Shown here piece after piece: positions 13,301-23,836 of a stretch of DNA of 64,000 nt. Position 1 is the first letter of the stretch. Each line of letters begins with the position of its first letter. Source of the DNA: Ampullaceana balthica (taxonomy: Eukaryota; Mollusca; Gastropoda; Lymnaeidae); contig CALYLW010000736.1 of assembly GCA_944989445.1 (NCBI GenBank), positions 141,001-205,000 of the forward strand, in the 5' to 3' direction. The notes below the pieces were generated by a model, which ran no database searches, was not told the DNA's origin, and saw only the letters and a program-made list of their open reading frames with translations. A program made the translations under genes and the position numbers.

Positions 13301-16300
13301 AAAAGTATCAGCTAGAAAACCAAAATTGTGTTATGACTTGAATACAAATACTGTCATGTATTGTGAATTAGATTTATTACATCGTAAATTAGTTTTTGAA
13401 TTATAGGAATTATGTGCAGACGGGCGTCAGGTTGATGTAGTTTGTTAACTTTAAATTATTATTTTTGTTTTAGTTTTAAGCTTTTGCTTTTGATAGACAA
13501 AGAAAGCTGTACATTTTAATTTATGTTAAGAAAGAAAATATGTGATTTTTTTAGAAAGTAAAGGCAAGACAAGGTCATTATTGTCTGATAAAAATTGAAT
13601 TTTCTAAACCTAAAATTACAAGGTTAGGAAAACTTAGTTTCTTATCTATAAAAAGCTCTAGAAGCTTTCAGATACTAATTTTTCATGCTTTTGGAGCAAG
13701 TACAGGCCAAAAACTCGACGTATTTTTAGCATTGCCAGGTATTAACAACTGAAGCATCAGCTTGTTTCCAAACGTCATTTGCATACTGGATCATTAAAGA
13801 CCTCAAACTTTAATTTCAGGGGCGGTTTTCTCACTTCAAAGGCAGAAGAATTGAAACTGCACATCTGATGCAGATGTGACCAGTTGTTCCGATGAGCTGC
13901 AGCTACGTTTCATTGAGTTGCTAGCAAATGACCTCATTTGGTACATGTTCAAAGAAGGACCGGTGTGTTATTAAAACAGTTTTTCCCCCACAATGAAGAT
14001 TTTCCTTACATCAACATATTTATATCAATGTTCTCTAATCTTTGAAATATCATATCTGTGTGTAAAAACATTTTCAAAATTGTCATCTATATATATAATT
14101 CTCTTAATGGGACCATGCGACACACCACGACGCAAGCAAGTATGTACGAACAAGCATGACGAATTACCCTCGCTGGGGTCAACTACACACAGTTAACGGT
14201 TGGCAAGCGAAGGTAGTGGAGGGGTGACCAACAATGGTCCTTGCGTTCCACTTGCATTGTTCCTTCACAGAAAACGTGAGATTCGTAGTGTACTGGTTAT
14301 CACGTCCGCCTCATGCAGGAAGGTCTTGGGTTCAAGCCCCAGCGAATAAATTTTTGTTGTTTTTTATTTTTTAAAATGTATGTTTGTGCCCGTTCTTTTA
14401 CCCCTTTATTGCATAGCATACGCCGCAGACTTGCTCATCATAGACATTGCAAAGAACGGTTTGGGGGAGGGGGGTGAGAGTACAGACACAAAAAGCACCA
14501 CTAAGTAAATACAAAATAGCGAGTTAACGTGAAAACATGCACATTGAGGTTTCTGTTTCCCGCCTCCCATTTATTACTACCATCCCTTAAACATAAACTG
14601 TGATTGGTCGACCCTAGCGAAGGTTAGTAATATTTAGGATTGTTAATTGCATGTTGTTGTTGTTTTTGTTTATTTTTGGAAAACCGATTAATCGATTATG
14701 TAACTCCGATTTTAAACCGATTATCTTTTTGTAGCTGACTTCATAGAAGTTAGGGGTGTTCCGAACTTCGCCTGCAAATTTCTCGAAACCAACTATGAGT
14801 TGGCAAGTTCCCCCCCCCCAACCGACGTTCACTCGTGTTGTTTTGATTTCTTCGTGCAGTAGTTTGTGTCCGTTCTTTCTCTACTTTCTTTGCACTCTCC
14901 GTGAGCAAATCCGCGACGTATGCTACGCCGCGGGTCGTCTCGTAGTTTAATAATGATTTTAAAGCATACTTGTCCCATGAAAATCTAAAGTCACATTTTT
15001 AGAGACATCAAAACAAAATCCATATTTTTTGGAAACAATGTCAATATATCCATTAATAGAAAATAAATGTTTAGAAAATTAAATAATTACTCCAAAAAAA
15101 AATGAAATACAAATTTTAAAGCAACATCCATGTCTCCAAACTTTTTTTAGAACTCGTGTGTGTAGAGTAGTGTATTCGGCCCCTAAAATTTTGTTTGACT
15201 GTTACAGCGGCCCTTGGGCTGAAAAGTTAGGAGACCCTTGCATTACAATAAAGTATTCCTTTTTGTGAATGGTATCGCATTTGTGGCAGAAATATCCTAA
15301 GGGCAATCGTTTTAATTTAAATTATTTGACATTTTTAAATAATTAAGACATGATAATTTTGCAGGAAAATACTGATATGCTTCCTTCAGTCAGAAAAACG
15401 TAGAATCATCTGCTCTATGGGCTATAAGTACTTTTCTTCATTTTCTTAAATTAAATAAATAACCTATTTAAATATCTTCTGTTTAGAAGGAGCGTCTGTA
15501 AACAGATAAGATAATATCTTATTTATATATTATTTATTATCGGTTAAGTTTAAGAGAATTTAACACATCCTTTCTTTGATTTTCTGAATGACAGTGATTT
15601 TTTTTTCATATAGATACTTATGATTTCAGGTAACATGCATGCTCCAGATTAGGCTTGGTGCTAAGTTATGTCATATTAAAATCAATGAGTTTAAATCGTC
15701 AAAAAAAATAATTTTTGGTTAATTATTGACTCTAAAACACAATGTTCGGCTTCAAAGTGAGTGTTTCTTTTTATTATAAATACTTATTCATTCTGTATTA
15801 AAATTAAATTTTAGTCAAATTATAAAATAGTTTATATTTTACACAATTCCTAGACATTCTTCACCAGTCGAAGAGCGAGACGGAAAAGTAAAACATTCGG
15901 TGCCATTCGAGCTTGAATATTTGTTCGGCGGTTGCTGCAAAGCTAATAACATTTGTCTCGCAAGGCCTTTCCTAAACATGGAAATATGGCAAGACAAAAA
16001 TTTAAAAAAAAAGATAAAAACTGGGGATAAGTCTAAAACAAAGACAGGAGGAATAACTAAATTTAGATCTAAGATCGAAAGCCAACATACGAAACAAAAC
16101 CGCTTGGCACGCAGTGGTTACCGAAGATAATTTCACAATTACTGTTTATAGTTTATGCTTAAATTTTTCCATACAAATTTGTCGCTATGATGTTTAAGTT
16201 GTCTGTTGGCATGCTACTACAGCAGATAGGGATTAGGAAATAGAAAGTCGTGATGCTAATATCCTGCACAGCCCGTGTTTCAAGATTGAGATTGCTGTCA

Positions 16301-16832
16301 AATCTGACAACGTTTCTTTTTAATTACTTCTCTGTGTAATCTATCCTTAAGTATAGGGTAATTGTGCGACACTGGTACTATAAAAATTAAGTTATGCAAA
16401 TGCTGAACAAAGTTTTCTTATTTCAAATTTGAAAAAAATAAATATGAGATCATATAAATAATTTTAATCATTCATGTGACATTTTTACAAACAGATCATA
16501 ATTATAATAATTAGGTCATAAAATTGTCTCATTTAAGAAAACTCTGTTTATACACAGCTGAGTAGTCTTTTAAAAATTGAAGTTGTTTTAATTTCTGTTG
16601 ATATAATCTATGTTTATTTGACCTATAAATCAGTATTTTTATACAGCGTATTGAAAAGGTAAAGATTGCCTTGTTTAATTAAGATTAATTTTTTAAACCG
16701 ACAAAAAAAAATAATTAAAAAAAAATAAAAATAAATAATGATGCAATATTTATCTAGTTTGAGACACTTACCATGGCAATAGTTGTGCATGAAGCTGGAA
16801 AGAAAAAATGAAATAAGGAAAAACATGTTCAT
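5585..16832 (-). CDS. FREP-A: secreted fibrinogen-related protein (IgSF + coiled coil + FReD), five exons
   Basis: Predicted secreted immune lectin of the molluscan FREP family, 561 residues. Exons on the minus strand: 16832-16772, 9729-8747, 8254-8120, 6464-6345 and 5971-5585, all with AG acceptors and GT donors and a consistent frame. Residues 1-20 form a hydrophobic signal peptide. Residues 22-125 form an IgSF-like domain with Cys39, Cys44, Cys112 and Cys119 and several N-glycosylation sequons. Residues about 215-348 are heptad-like and probably coiled coil. Residues about 354-561 form the FReD, with [10 protein letters not shown], the calcium-loop motif DRDND (492-496) and a cysteine pair near 502 and 518 around GWW. 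FREPs typically bind glycans or pathogen surfaces in haemolymph; that function is inferred here. No frame lesion is seen. Intron 1 is 7 kb and full of repeats. The start codon is chosen because the exon encodes a signal peptide and its length and phase match the other copies. Confidence 0.85.
6345..6464 (-). CDS. FREP-A exon 4 (FReD middle)
   Basis: 120 nt, 40 codons, phase 0. It begins [13 protein letters not shown] and contains [14 protein letters not shown], the hallmark FReD block. The acceptor is TTCCAG and the donor GTAATA. Confidence 0.85.
6505..7250 (-). mobile_element. Dispersed repeat 'X', fullest copy (FREP-A intron 3)
   Basis: On the minus strand it runs from CTATATAATAGATCCTAT through CACCAAAAATAACTCG-type and GCGCGTTGGGATTTATAGT segments. 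It continues through a GGGCGCATACGCGCCC hairpin to a GC-rich end containing GCCGGTCGAG and GGAACGTCCTTGG. Shorter copies lie at 31,800-32,150 (+) and 56,330-56,510 (+), and pieces at 47,770-49,020. No coding capacity seen; class unknown. Confidence 0.6.
7251..7308 (+). repeat. (TA)n microsatellite
   Basis: Uninterrupted TA dinucleotides next to the end of repeat X. Confidence 0.95.
7310..7765 (+). mobile_element. tRNA-derived SINE with hairpin tail
   Basis: Contains a tRNA-like head at 7468-7538 (A-box-like TAGTGTAGTGGTTATCACG, B-box-like GAGTTCAAGACCC) resembling tRNA-Val outside the anticodon. A pyrimidine-rich body and a GCGGCGTATGCTATGCC hairpin tail follow. Related copies lie at 12,425-12,735, 14,100-14,950, 18,690-18,965 and 44,355-44,645. 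It lies within FREP-A intron 3. Confidence 0.65.
8120..8254 (-). CDS. FREP-A exon 3 (start of FReD)
   Basis: 135 nt, 45 codons, phase 0 on both sides. It starts after ATTAG and ends CAG|GTAAGA. It encodes a short lead-in with LKCERG, the KILCD segment and GGGWIIIQ, the N-terminal signature of fibrinogen-related domains. Confidence 0.85.
8747..9729 (-). CDS. FREP-A exon 2 (IgSF-like domain and coiled-coil region)
   Basis: 983 nt, residues 21-348. The acceptor is TTTTAG and the donor GTAAGT. It encodes the cysteine-bearing IgSF-like domain (SYCGILRCQ near the start, FICRINFF near residue 121). A Ser/Lys-rich linker and a long amphipathic stretch with repeated Leu/Ile positions follow. The exon is fully open. 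Confidence 0.85.
10135..10900. mobile_element. Foldback-type element with about 120-bp inverted arms
   Basis: The left arm (about 10,533-10,656) and right arm (about 10,767-10,888) are near-perfect reverse complements, separated by about 110 bp. Shared text includes GAAGCGGACTAAAAAGAAGA and CAAGTACTTCGATTTAATAT. The sequence left of the arms (10,140-10,500) is shared with 31,105-31,440. It lies in FREP-A intron 1. No coding. Confidence 0.75.
11325..12000. mobile_element. Second foldback-family copy, split by a SINE
   Basis: 11,325-11,545 matches the centre and right arm of the 10.5-kb element (TTTTAGTCATATTAAATGAC, AGTACTTGAAC). The match resumes at 11,910 with TTTTAAATTATTTGCTCC and TTTTTAGTCC. 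The gap is filled by the SINE at 11,545-11,905. Confidence 0.65.
11545..11905 (-). mobile_element. SINE with GCGCTATATAAATT(ATT)n tail
   Basis: Read on the minus strand, it ends AAAGCGCTGTGAGC ... CAGCGCTATATAAATTATC followed by (ATT)n. This tail is shared by many invertebrate SINEs. The body includes TTTTGTGCCGCC. A second copy of the tail is at 26,690-26,885 on the plus strand. Confidence 0.7.
12425..12735 (-). mobile_element. SINE-like repeat, tail hairpin family, reverse orientation
   Basis: Contains GCGGCGTAGCATACACCGC near 12,450, then GATAGTGCAAAGAAAGGAGG and GCGAAGGTCATTCTTTATGC. The order matches the other copies in reverse. The short ORF across it is not a gene. Confidence 0.6.
12750..13725. 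other. FREP-A intron 1, AT-rich
   Basis: From about 13,480 it aligns by short blocks with 33,870 onward in FREP-B intron 1 (for example AAGGTTAGGAAAA against AAGGACAGGAAAA). No gene seen. Confidence 0.4.
13730..13970 (+). mobile_element. Small hAT transposase remnant
   Basis: One frame reads [20 protein letters not shown] followed by NDLIWYMF. This resembles the segment before the C-terminal domain of GTF2IRD2/ZBED-like hAT transposases, aligning loosely with TQELELEILDLKNDIF at 4.7 kb. Too short to be certain. Confidence 0.35.
14095..14960. mobile_element. Compound SINE insertion in FREP-A intron 1
   Basis: A forward tRNA-like head (14,281-14,349, TAGTGTACTGGTTATCACG), then an inverted hairpin tail (14,410-14,440), then a forward piece ending GCGACGTATGCTACGCCGCG near 14,930. 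The same intron of FREP-B (about 34,250) lacks all of it, so insertion followed the duplication. Confidence 0.65.
14961..16765. other. FREP-A intron 1, proximal part
   Basis: Paralogous to 34,380-36,300 in FREP-B (shared TACAGCGGCC, ACAATTCCTAGACATTCT and GCAATATTTATCTA next to exon 1). No coding signal stands out. Confidence 0.45.
16772..16832 (-). CDS. FREP-A exon 1 (signal peptide)
   Basis: This 61-nt exon begins [20 protein letters not shown] and ends G|GTAAGT. The single leftover base pairs in phase with exon 2 to make glycine 21. The equivalent exons of FREP-B and FREP-C have the same length, phase and donor. Confidence 0.8.
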
Positions 16833-16937
16833 TTTTAACAGTAGTTTATTTGATCAATTGGTTTATAACAACGAGAAATATAATCCGATTGAAGAAGCAG
16901 CTTTGGTTAAAGAATGGCCAAAACTTTGAAATGCTTC

Positions 16938-16945
16938 TATTTATT
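16938..16945 (-). promoter_or_regulatory. Degenerate TATA-box position of FREP-A
   Basis: The minus strand reads AATAAATA about 106 bp upstream of the predicted ATG. The aligned positions in FREP-B and FREP-C read TATAAATA. The surrounding sequence is clearly paralogous, so this is probably the same core promoter with one mutated base. Transcription start not determined. Confidence 0.45.
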
Positions 16946-17640
16946 CTGAATCTTGAATTATTTTTTTTTAGATAGGACGTTTAATGAAGAGAACTTTTTC
17001 TTATCAATGAATAGAAGAAACAAACTTGTGTAACATTCATTTTCAAGGTGAAAGGATGCCATAATTATGTGAAGCAATGCCGTAAATATCAAAATATAAT
17101 TTAACAAAGACTAAACGTGTAGATTTAAATAAATATTTTCACAGATACAGTTTTATGTTTATATACATATATTCAGACATTTTAATAGACGCTTATTTCA
17201 TTCATGGCAACAAACGCCTCTTTGATATGGGATCGCGCTAATTGAAAATCCCGTTTTTAAGAACAAGACTCATTTTGTTTGACTTCATCTTTGCTCTATG
17301 AAAGATTAAAGAGTTGATGCTTAAAGCAAATAAATGCACAGGAGACCAATGTAAAAATGAGATAAAAATTAGGAAAATTTTATTAAATGCTGAATTTCTT
17401 CTTATGACCGGGGCATAAGATTTCAGACTTATCTTAAGGCGTGAAAATGTGTCTCTGTATAATATGTGTGAGTATTCAGTGAATGAATTACTTATGCTTA
17501 CTGGGTATAAAGTGTGTGTTGTCTGGCTTGCGTATGAGTGACGGTTTTGTGTCAGAGATGATATTTTTAAACGAAGCTTGATTAAAATAAAGTTAAAGAA
17601 ACGAGGAAATCTCATTCTATGTTTACCTACGTGATACATG
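16946..17640 (-). promoter_or_regulatory. FREP-A upstream region, paralogous to 36,495-37,150
   Basis: Short blocks such as TAGAAGAAACAAACTTGTGT, GTAAATATCAAAATATAATT and GTCAGAGATGATAT occur in the same order upstream of FREP-B. This shows the duplication included at least 0.6 kb of 5' flank. Regulatory function is inferred only from position. Confidence 0.5.
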
Positions 17641-18690
17641 TTTTACTTCTTTGATGAAACGTCTCATTATGTAAAAACGAGCGCAATAACCGTGATCAGC
17701 CATGGCGTAAGCACTCGCAAAATATCACAGTATTTTGTTTTTGACTCTTATCTTTCCCTTAAAATTTTTAAATAAGTATAAATGCAACACAAACGTTTTA
17801 TAGCGAGACATCAACCCTCTTCTTCATAAAATAACGATAAGGAGTTGTCGAGACAATAGAAACAAAATGAATTTAAGTGATTCCTGTCAGTGCGTTTTTC
17901 CCCCATTTAATAACGCATGTTTTTCTCTAACTGCTGTGCCAGAACAACAAAAGTTTCAGCGAAAGTTTCGTCACTTCAATGTGTACTGGCTCATTTTATT
18001 TTCCATGAATGAAAACATGAAAAACATATCTAAAAAAAACAACAAACTGCTAAGCGATTGGTTTTTTCCATAATATTTATTTATTTCACACTAAATGCCA
18101 CTAGATTCTTTCCTTCAAGAAGCGACGAATCACAATTGGAAGAGACTTGTGGCACCAAAAGAGGCTTTAAAAAAAACTTTGTATTAAATATAAATATTCT
18201 TATATTTTTTATTATAGCTTTTTTACAAGCTTCTGTATAGCGTATAAAATTACATTATTTTAATATATATATAACATAAACTAAGTATGCAAACGATTTC
18301 AAATCTGAATTATTTAAAGTTAAATTTGTTTTTCGACGGACATATCTCGCTGAAGTAAATTTCTCTACTCTAAAACGTAACAATTTGTCACAGTATGTTT
18401 CGTTTTTAGTGTGTTTTTTCGACAGAAAAGCACTGTATTAATCTAAGTCCTATATATAAGGCTTAATTCCGTGATATTTATTTACACTAAATATAATTTT
18501 AACTTTAGAAAACTCTACAGTTATTACCAAAATATTGTGCCATGCCATCGCATTGTTCTAGAATTGATCCCAACGAGACATGATTGGAAAGTGCCGAAAC
18601 ATTGACATTACTACACTATTAAAACTTCAAGAGGGAGTCTTCTATTATTGTGCCTGGACGTTGATTGCAGGTCTTAAATATCTATGTATA
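17641..18690. other. Intergenic, no gene recognised
   Basis: AT-rich with isolated short ORFs and no domain or splice context. Confidence 0.3.
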
Positions 18691-18965
18691 TGATTCGCCA
18701 TAAATAAGGTCAATCACAAGACGACGCAAGCAAGCAGGCATGACGAATGACCCTCGCTAGTTTGGTGCAGGGGGGGGGCGATAGCTCAACCGCAGTAGGC
18801 TTGTCTCGAGACCAACAATGCGTCTTGCAATCACTCGCGTTGTTCTCATTTCTTCCTACTGCTGTTTGTGTCCGTTCTTTCCCCTCTTTCTTTGCACTAT
18901 CTGTGAGCAAGTCTAATGTGTATGATACGCTGCGGGTTGTATATAGTGTAAATATAATCCATAAA
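18690..18965 (+). mobile_element. SINE-like repeat, hairpin-tail family
   Basis: Shares CATGACGAATGACCCTCGCT, GTTTGTGTCCGTTCTTTC and GTGAGCAAGTCT with the copies at 7.3 and 14.1 kb. The tRNA-like head is missing. It sits just beyond the 3' end of the LINE at 18,990. Confidence 0.6.
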
Positions 18966-18989
18966 AATTGTACGCCTTAACTTTTGAAC

Positions 18990-21220
18990 ATTCATTCTCT
19001 TTTGGGTGACTCATCAAGCGGGACATCGCCATAGAGGTACCGGAAATTCTCCTTCCAAATCCCCGCACAGCTCGAGGGCACTCTTCAAGCACACCTCCGG
19101 GTGGCCACACAAAGACAGACAAGTTCCCTTCTAGTGTTAAACTTTTACAGGTAGCTTCGTGTGGGACAATGTTCAGTTCTCATTCGTGTTATGAGTGTCT
19201 GATTGCAACGTCTAATTTCCCATCAGAAGTCACTTTTGCTGGGTATCGGCGTGTACTGGTATACGTTTATGGCCGTGCTTCCAGATGCCCAGCCCTGAAG
19301 TCCTCTTGGAAAAGGTCTTTAAGCCACGAATTGAACCCCAGCTGTATTATCGCCCGGTTGGGTTGGGGCTGAACTGCCCCATCTCTTTCTAACTGATCGA
19401 CCCTGTCTGAATGAGGCTGAACACTGTGCCCAGTGATTTACTGACGGATTAATTTTCTGCGTCTTGCTAGGATTTCACCTACTGTATCCAAAATGACACT
19501 TACTGTTTTCGCCTGCAGAGAAGATCGACCCACAGTCTAGAGCAAAAACCGTGAGTAGGTGAAGACTACGACGGTCGGGAAAACCTTTTTCTTAGCCAGA
19601 CGTCGGCGCACTTCTTTCAAGCCCCCGCAGATCGTCTCCAGTTCAGCGTCGTGACTACTGTATGCAGATCCACACGATCCTGACAGTTCTGTTTTGTCAG
19701 GTCCAGTTTAGGGGTTATTAAGTTAGTACTCCGTATCCACTTCTGCCATCCTTGAAACGTGAGCAATCAGCGAAAACTCTAACTAGTGCTGTCGCCATAT
19801 CCTCGATTGTTTTCAGAGCTTTGTATCGCTGTAGCTCGATGGGGCTGGCTTTTGTCACAGCCGTATGTCAAACGTAGTTCAGGCAAGTCGAAGATTTCAT
19901 CTGGCCGTCGAGCGGGGGACGGATGCATCCGTTCCCTCAGCTTTGGTATGGGGACTGAGTTTTCTACCAAGATAGAGGGCTCTCATTAGTCTTGCGTCCA
20001 CGCCTCAACTAGTGCTTGCCAGTTTCTTCACCAGGGACATTTTAACTGTGGCATTGGCACACAATTCACGTACATGGTTATGTAGTTGGACTTTCTGGTC
20101 CAACTTGATTTCCAAGTGCGTTGGTGTCCAATCCCAATTCAAACTCTTCCCGCATATCTGGAGCACCACCTCATGCTTCAGAGCATTCAATCCATTTGTA
20201 ACAATGGAATAGGCCGTTTTCTCCGTATGACCACTAGGCGCAATCGGTTGGCTTGTTCTTCGATCCGAGTCATATTGTTCTGCAGACTTTTCTGCAGTGT
20301 TGCAACGTCTTTTCCAGAACTCCATATAACCAAATCGTCAGCAAAAATGGCGTTCTGTGACTCGAGAATGCCTTGTAGGTCGTGGACGTAGGCTAAGAAC
20401 AATGCACAACTAAAGGTGGACACCTGCCGGAGTTCGTCCTCCAGGCATGCCTCGCTGGATAGTGCTTCTCCCAATCGGGTTTTAATCATTCGGTCCGTGA
20501 GGAATGATTTTATCCAGATGTACATTTTAGCAGTGACACCTAACTGCTTCAACATTTATAGTATCCCTCCAAGCCACAAATTGTCGTATGTTTGCTTCAG
20601 ATCGAAGAGCACAGCAACGGTGTGATTCCTCAACTGGAATTTGTTTATAGCTCTCTAAATTAATCTGAGAGCCTGGTCTATCGGTTAGCGTCAATTTCGT
20701 AACCCACCCTGAGTCTTTGGAATGCTTTTGGACTCCTCGAGGAACCAGTAGATTCGTGCGTTCACCAACTGTTCAGCTACCTTCCCCACACACGACGTGA
20801 GGGAAATTAGCCGGTAGCTGGACGGGTGTGCGCCTGGTTTCCCCTCTATGGGAATTGGGGTTATTGTACCCTTTCCCCACAGCTTCGGCAGCGTGCCTTT
20901 AGTGCAAGTTCTGTTAATAAAACTCTATAGTTTTATTCGGCCTGTCGTGCCCAGATGCTTGAGCATTTCATTGTGAACTTTGTCTGGACGTGTGCTTTGC
21001 CAGCTTTGCACTAATTGAGTGCGTTTTGCAATTTTGTCATGGTGAAGGGCGCCGAGAAAACCTCTAATTGAGGGCCCTTGCGTTGTACCCTTTAGCCTTC
21101 CCTTCGCATTCGGTAACAATTTTCGGCTGAATTCAGATCTTGCACCTTTCTTGTTTACCTGGGCATAGTGTTTTTTCAGCGCTCGTGCACGCTTTACGTC
21201 ACTTGCCCTTGCTCTTTAAC
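18990..21220 (-). mobile_element. Degenerate LINE (I/Jockey-like reverse transcriptase)
   Basis: Minus-strand frames read, in order: PDKVHNEMLKHLG, GTITPIPIEGKPG, YRLISLTSCVGKVAEQLV, VLFDLKQTYDNLW, LGVTAKMYIWIKSFLTDR, IFADDLVIWSSGKDV (the catalytic FADD box) and LEIKLDQKVQLHNHVREL. These are reverse-transcriptase motifs of non-LTR elements of the I/Jockey group. Many stops and frameshifts are present; the endonuclease part is absent (5' truncation). The 3' portion down to about 18,990 is too decayed to name. Confidence 0.75.
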
Positions 21221-21950
21221 TCATTTTGTTCAATTATAATTCGTATATTAGAGCAATGCAGATTGAAATAAGAGTGACCCTCACAACAAGCCCCGTGGAA
21301 CACCTGAAATCAGTCCTACTTTCTGATAGGAAGCAGAGCCAACAACACCTTGGATTCCCCCCCCTTCAAAAGAAAAATGGCGGTTGTTGGCAATGTCTTT
21401 ACTTTTCAAATGCCCACAAATGCCACCATTTGTAGTCTCCTCGTGTATCAAAACGTACACAAAATATGCTTAATCGAGACCTATATTTATATTGTTTAGT
21501 TCCAAATCTGCAGGACTGATGAAAGCTTGCCAAAGTAAAGACTTAGTATAGAGTTCACTCAAGTGTCAACGTGGGATAAAAGTTCAATGTTTAGGGTGGA
21601 GGTCAATGTCAAATGTACAGATTCTACTAAATGTGGCATCAGCGACATATCAATAAAGAGATGCAATATTTGTAATAATGTTAAATTATTTGGACACTCT
21701 GGGTTCCTTCTATCTTATCATATAATATGTTATTGACACTCTTTTTGTACAGAAGATTTTTAAATCAAACGCTTAATCAATTTTCGTGATTTGTTTTGAA
21801 TTAGTATTAGCGTTTTAAATTGTGATTTTCTTTGATTACCTGGTTTGACCAGGCAACCCATTTACACAAGTATTCAAGCCGGGAAGAATAAGAATTTGTA
21901 TGTCTTTGTTCTTGCATATAGAAAAAAAAAGATTTCATTCCCTATTCCAC
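21221..21950. other. Spacer between two LINEs
   Basis: No gene. 21,835-21,920 resembles 60,230-60,310 (both contain AATTTGTATGT and TTCTTGCATA), a small dispersed repeat. Confidence 0.35.
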
Positions 21951-21954
21951 ATGT

Positions 21955-23005
21955 CTTACATATTTGTTCGTTCGTCCGTCGATACGACGAGGACCACTCT
22001 AGTCATACGAGGGTTGTCTGTGCGTGCGCAGATGGCTGATTAGGCCGATCCTTACACGGAGGGTTCGGGAACAGAAGGGACAAGGGACGAGTGCGACATC
22101 TCCTGGAGGGTTGACAGCATGGGCCTTTCGGGCTTGCCTCTTCTATTCTGCTCCGGTGATCCGGTTTGCCTCGCATGACCCGGCACCTTTGTGGATGGAA
22201 GAACGAAAGGTGGATCGGTCCATTGCAGCTCGTTCCCACGTGTCTGGATTGATGGCAAAACGCTTTCATTGAGGCTTTTAGTGTGTCTTTGAAAAGTTTC
22301 TTTTGCCCACCGTGGGACCGCTGGCCATACTGGAGCTCACCATAGAAGATTCTCTTTGGCAGTCTCTCATCTGGCATTCGGACAACGTTCCCTGCCCAGC
22401 GAAGCTGGGTCTGCATCAGGAGGGTGAAGATGCTGGGGAGACCTGCCCTGGTCAGTACCACTGTGTCTGGAATTTTGTTCTGCCACTTTATGCCGAGAAT
22501 CTTCCTGAGGATTGTTATATGAAAATGGTTAGGCTTTCTTGCATGGCGCTGATAAACAGCCCAAGTTTCACAAGCATATAGCAGTGTGGGGAGCACCACT
22601 GCCCTGTAAACTTTCAGCTTGGTCTGGATGGTAATGCCTCTTCTGTTCCAGACATTAGGGTACAACCTGCCAAAAGTGGAGCTGGCTCTAGCAATTCTGA
22701 CGTTCACTTCGTCATCGATGGTGACATTTTGAGACAGTGTGCTGCCTAGGTATGTGAACCGGTGCACTGTGTTGAGTCTCTTGCCGTTGACAGTGATGTT
22801 GGGCTCTACGTAGGGCCTTCCAGGCGTGGGCTGATGGAGGACCTCAGTCTTCTTAGTGTTGATTGTTAGACCAAAGTTTGTGCAGGCACTGGAGAACAGG
22901 TTTACACTGCGTTGCATGTCGGCTTCTGAGACAGCGTTGAGGGCACAGTCATCAGCGAACAGCAGGTCTCTAATGATGTCTGTCATAACCTTGGTTTCTG
23001 CCATC
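21955..23005 (-). mobile_element. LINE, 3' half (RT C-terminal part and C2H2 tail)
   Basis: The minus strand reads AETKVMTDIIRDLLFADDCA (catalytic FADD), TINTKKTEVLHQPTPG, FTYLGSTLSQNVTIDDEVN, LLYACETWAVYQRHAR, ILGIKWQNKIPDTVVL and MPDERLPKRIFYGELQ. After a frameshift near 22,250 the frame at the end reads CPFCSRTLRVRIGLISHLRT then H, a C2H2-type finger common at the end of this family. Continuous with the inverted 5' half at 23,006. Confidence 0.85.
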
Positions 23006-23836
23006 TGATCTTGGAGAGATGGGTCGAACATTTCGATGACGTCCTAAATCGCCCTTCGACAATCAACAACGAAGCCATCAATCGTCTACCCCAAGTGCCC
23101 ACAAACAAAGCACTGGATGACGCCCTAACCTTGCTTGAGACCCAGAAAGCAATCTATCTTCTCTCCAGTAGCAAAGCACCTGGTTCTGACGCCATATCAG
23201 CTGAGGTCTACAAGGAGGGGGGAACATCCCTGACTGAAAGGCTCCACCAGCTGTTTCTCTTAATATGGCAGCAAGAGACGATCCCGCAGGACTTCAAAGA
23301 TGCCACCATCATACATCTATATAAGCGAAAAGGAAGTAGACAGGCTTGTGACAACCACAGAGGCATATCCCTGCTTTCTATCGCAGGAAAGATCCTTGCC
23401 AGAATCCTCCTCAACCGCCTCACAGTCCACCTTGACCAAGGACTCATGCCTGAAAATCAGTGTGGATTCCGAAAAGAGTGAGGAACCATTGACATGGTGT
23501 TCGCTGCCAGATAGCTGCAAGAGAAATGTCAGGAGCAGAACTCCGACCTGTTCTCCACCTATGTCGACCTGACCAAGGCTTTTGACACTGTTGGCAGAGA
23601 GGGTCTGTGGAAGATCATGGCCAAGTACGGTTGCCCAAGGAAATTCATCGTCTTGGTGCAACATGAGGGCATGCAGACCAGAGTCCAGGACAGCGGGGAG
23701 TTTTCTGATCCTTACCCAGTCACAAACGGGGTCAAGCAGGGCTGCGTCCTGGCACCACCACTGTTTAGCCTCATGTTTTCCGCCATGCTGACAGGGGCAT
23801 TCAGAGACGAGGATGTTGGTGTCAACCTGATGTCTT
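23006..23836 (+). mobile_element. LINE, inverted 5' half (RT N-terminal part)
   Basis: The plus strand reads ILERWVEHFDDVLNRPST, SSSKAPGSDAISAEVYKEGG, FKDATIIHLYKRKGSRQACD, NHRGISLLSIAGKILARILL, MPENQCGFRK, then a TGA and a TAG, then TYVDLTKAFDTVGREGLWKI, NGVKQGCVLAPPLFSLMFSA and ends GVNLMS at a TA tract. It is the directly preceding part of the same reverse transcriptase, in opposite orientation to the 3' half. Confidence 0.85.

Noticed and set aside
17238..17639. 133-codon minus-strand ORF upstream of FREP-A
   Set aside because: The paralogous DNA upstream of FREP-B does not keep the frame, and no domain is seen; treated as promoter flank.
22024..22581. Plus-strand ORFs opposite the LINE
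   Set aside because: Antisense shadows of the reverse transcriptase reading on the minus strand.
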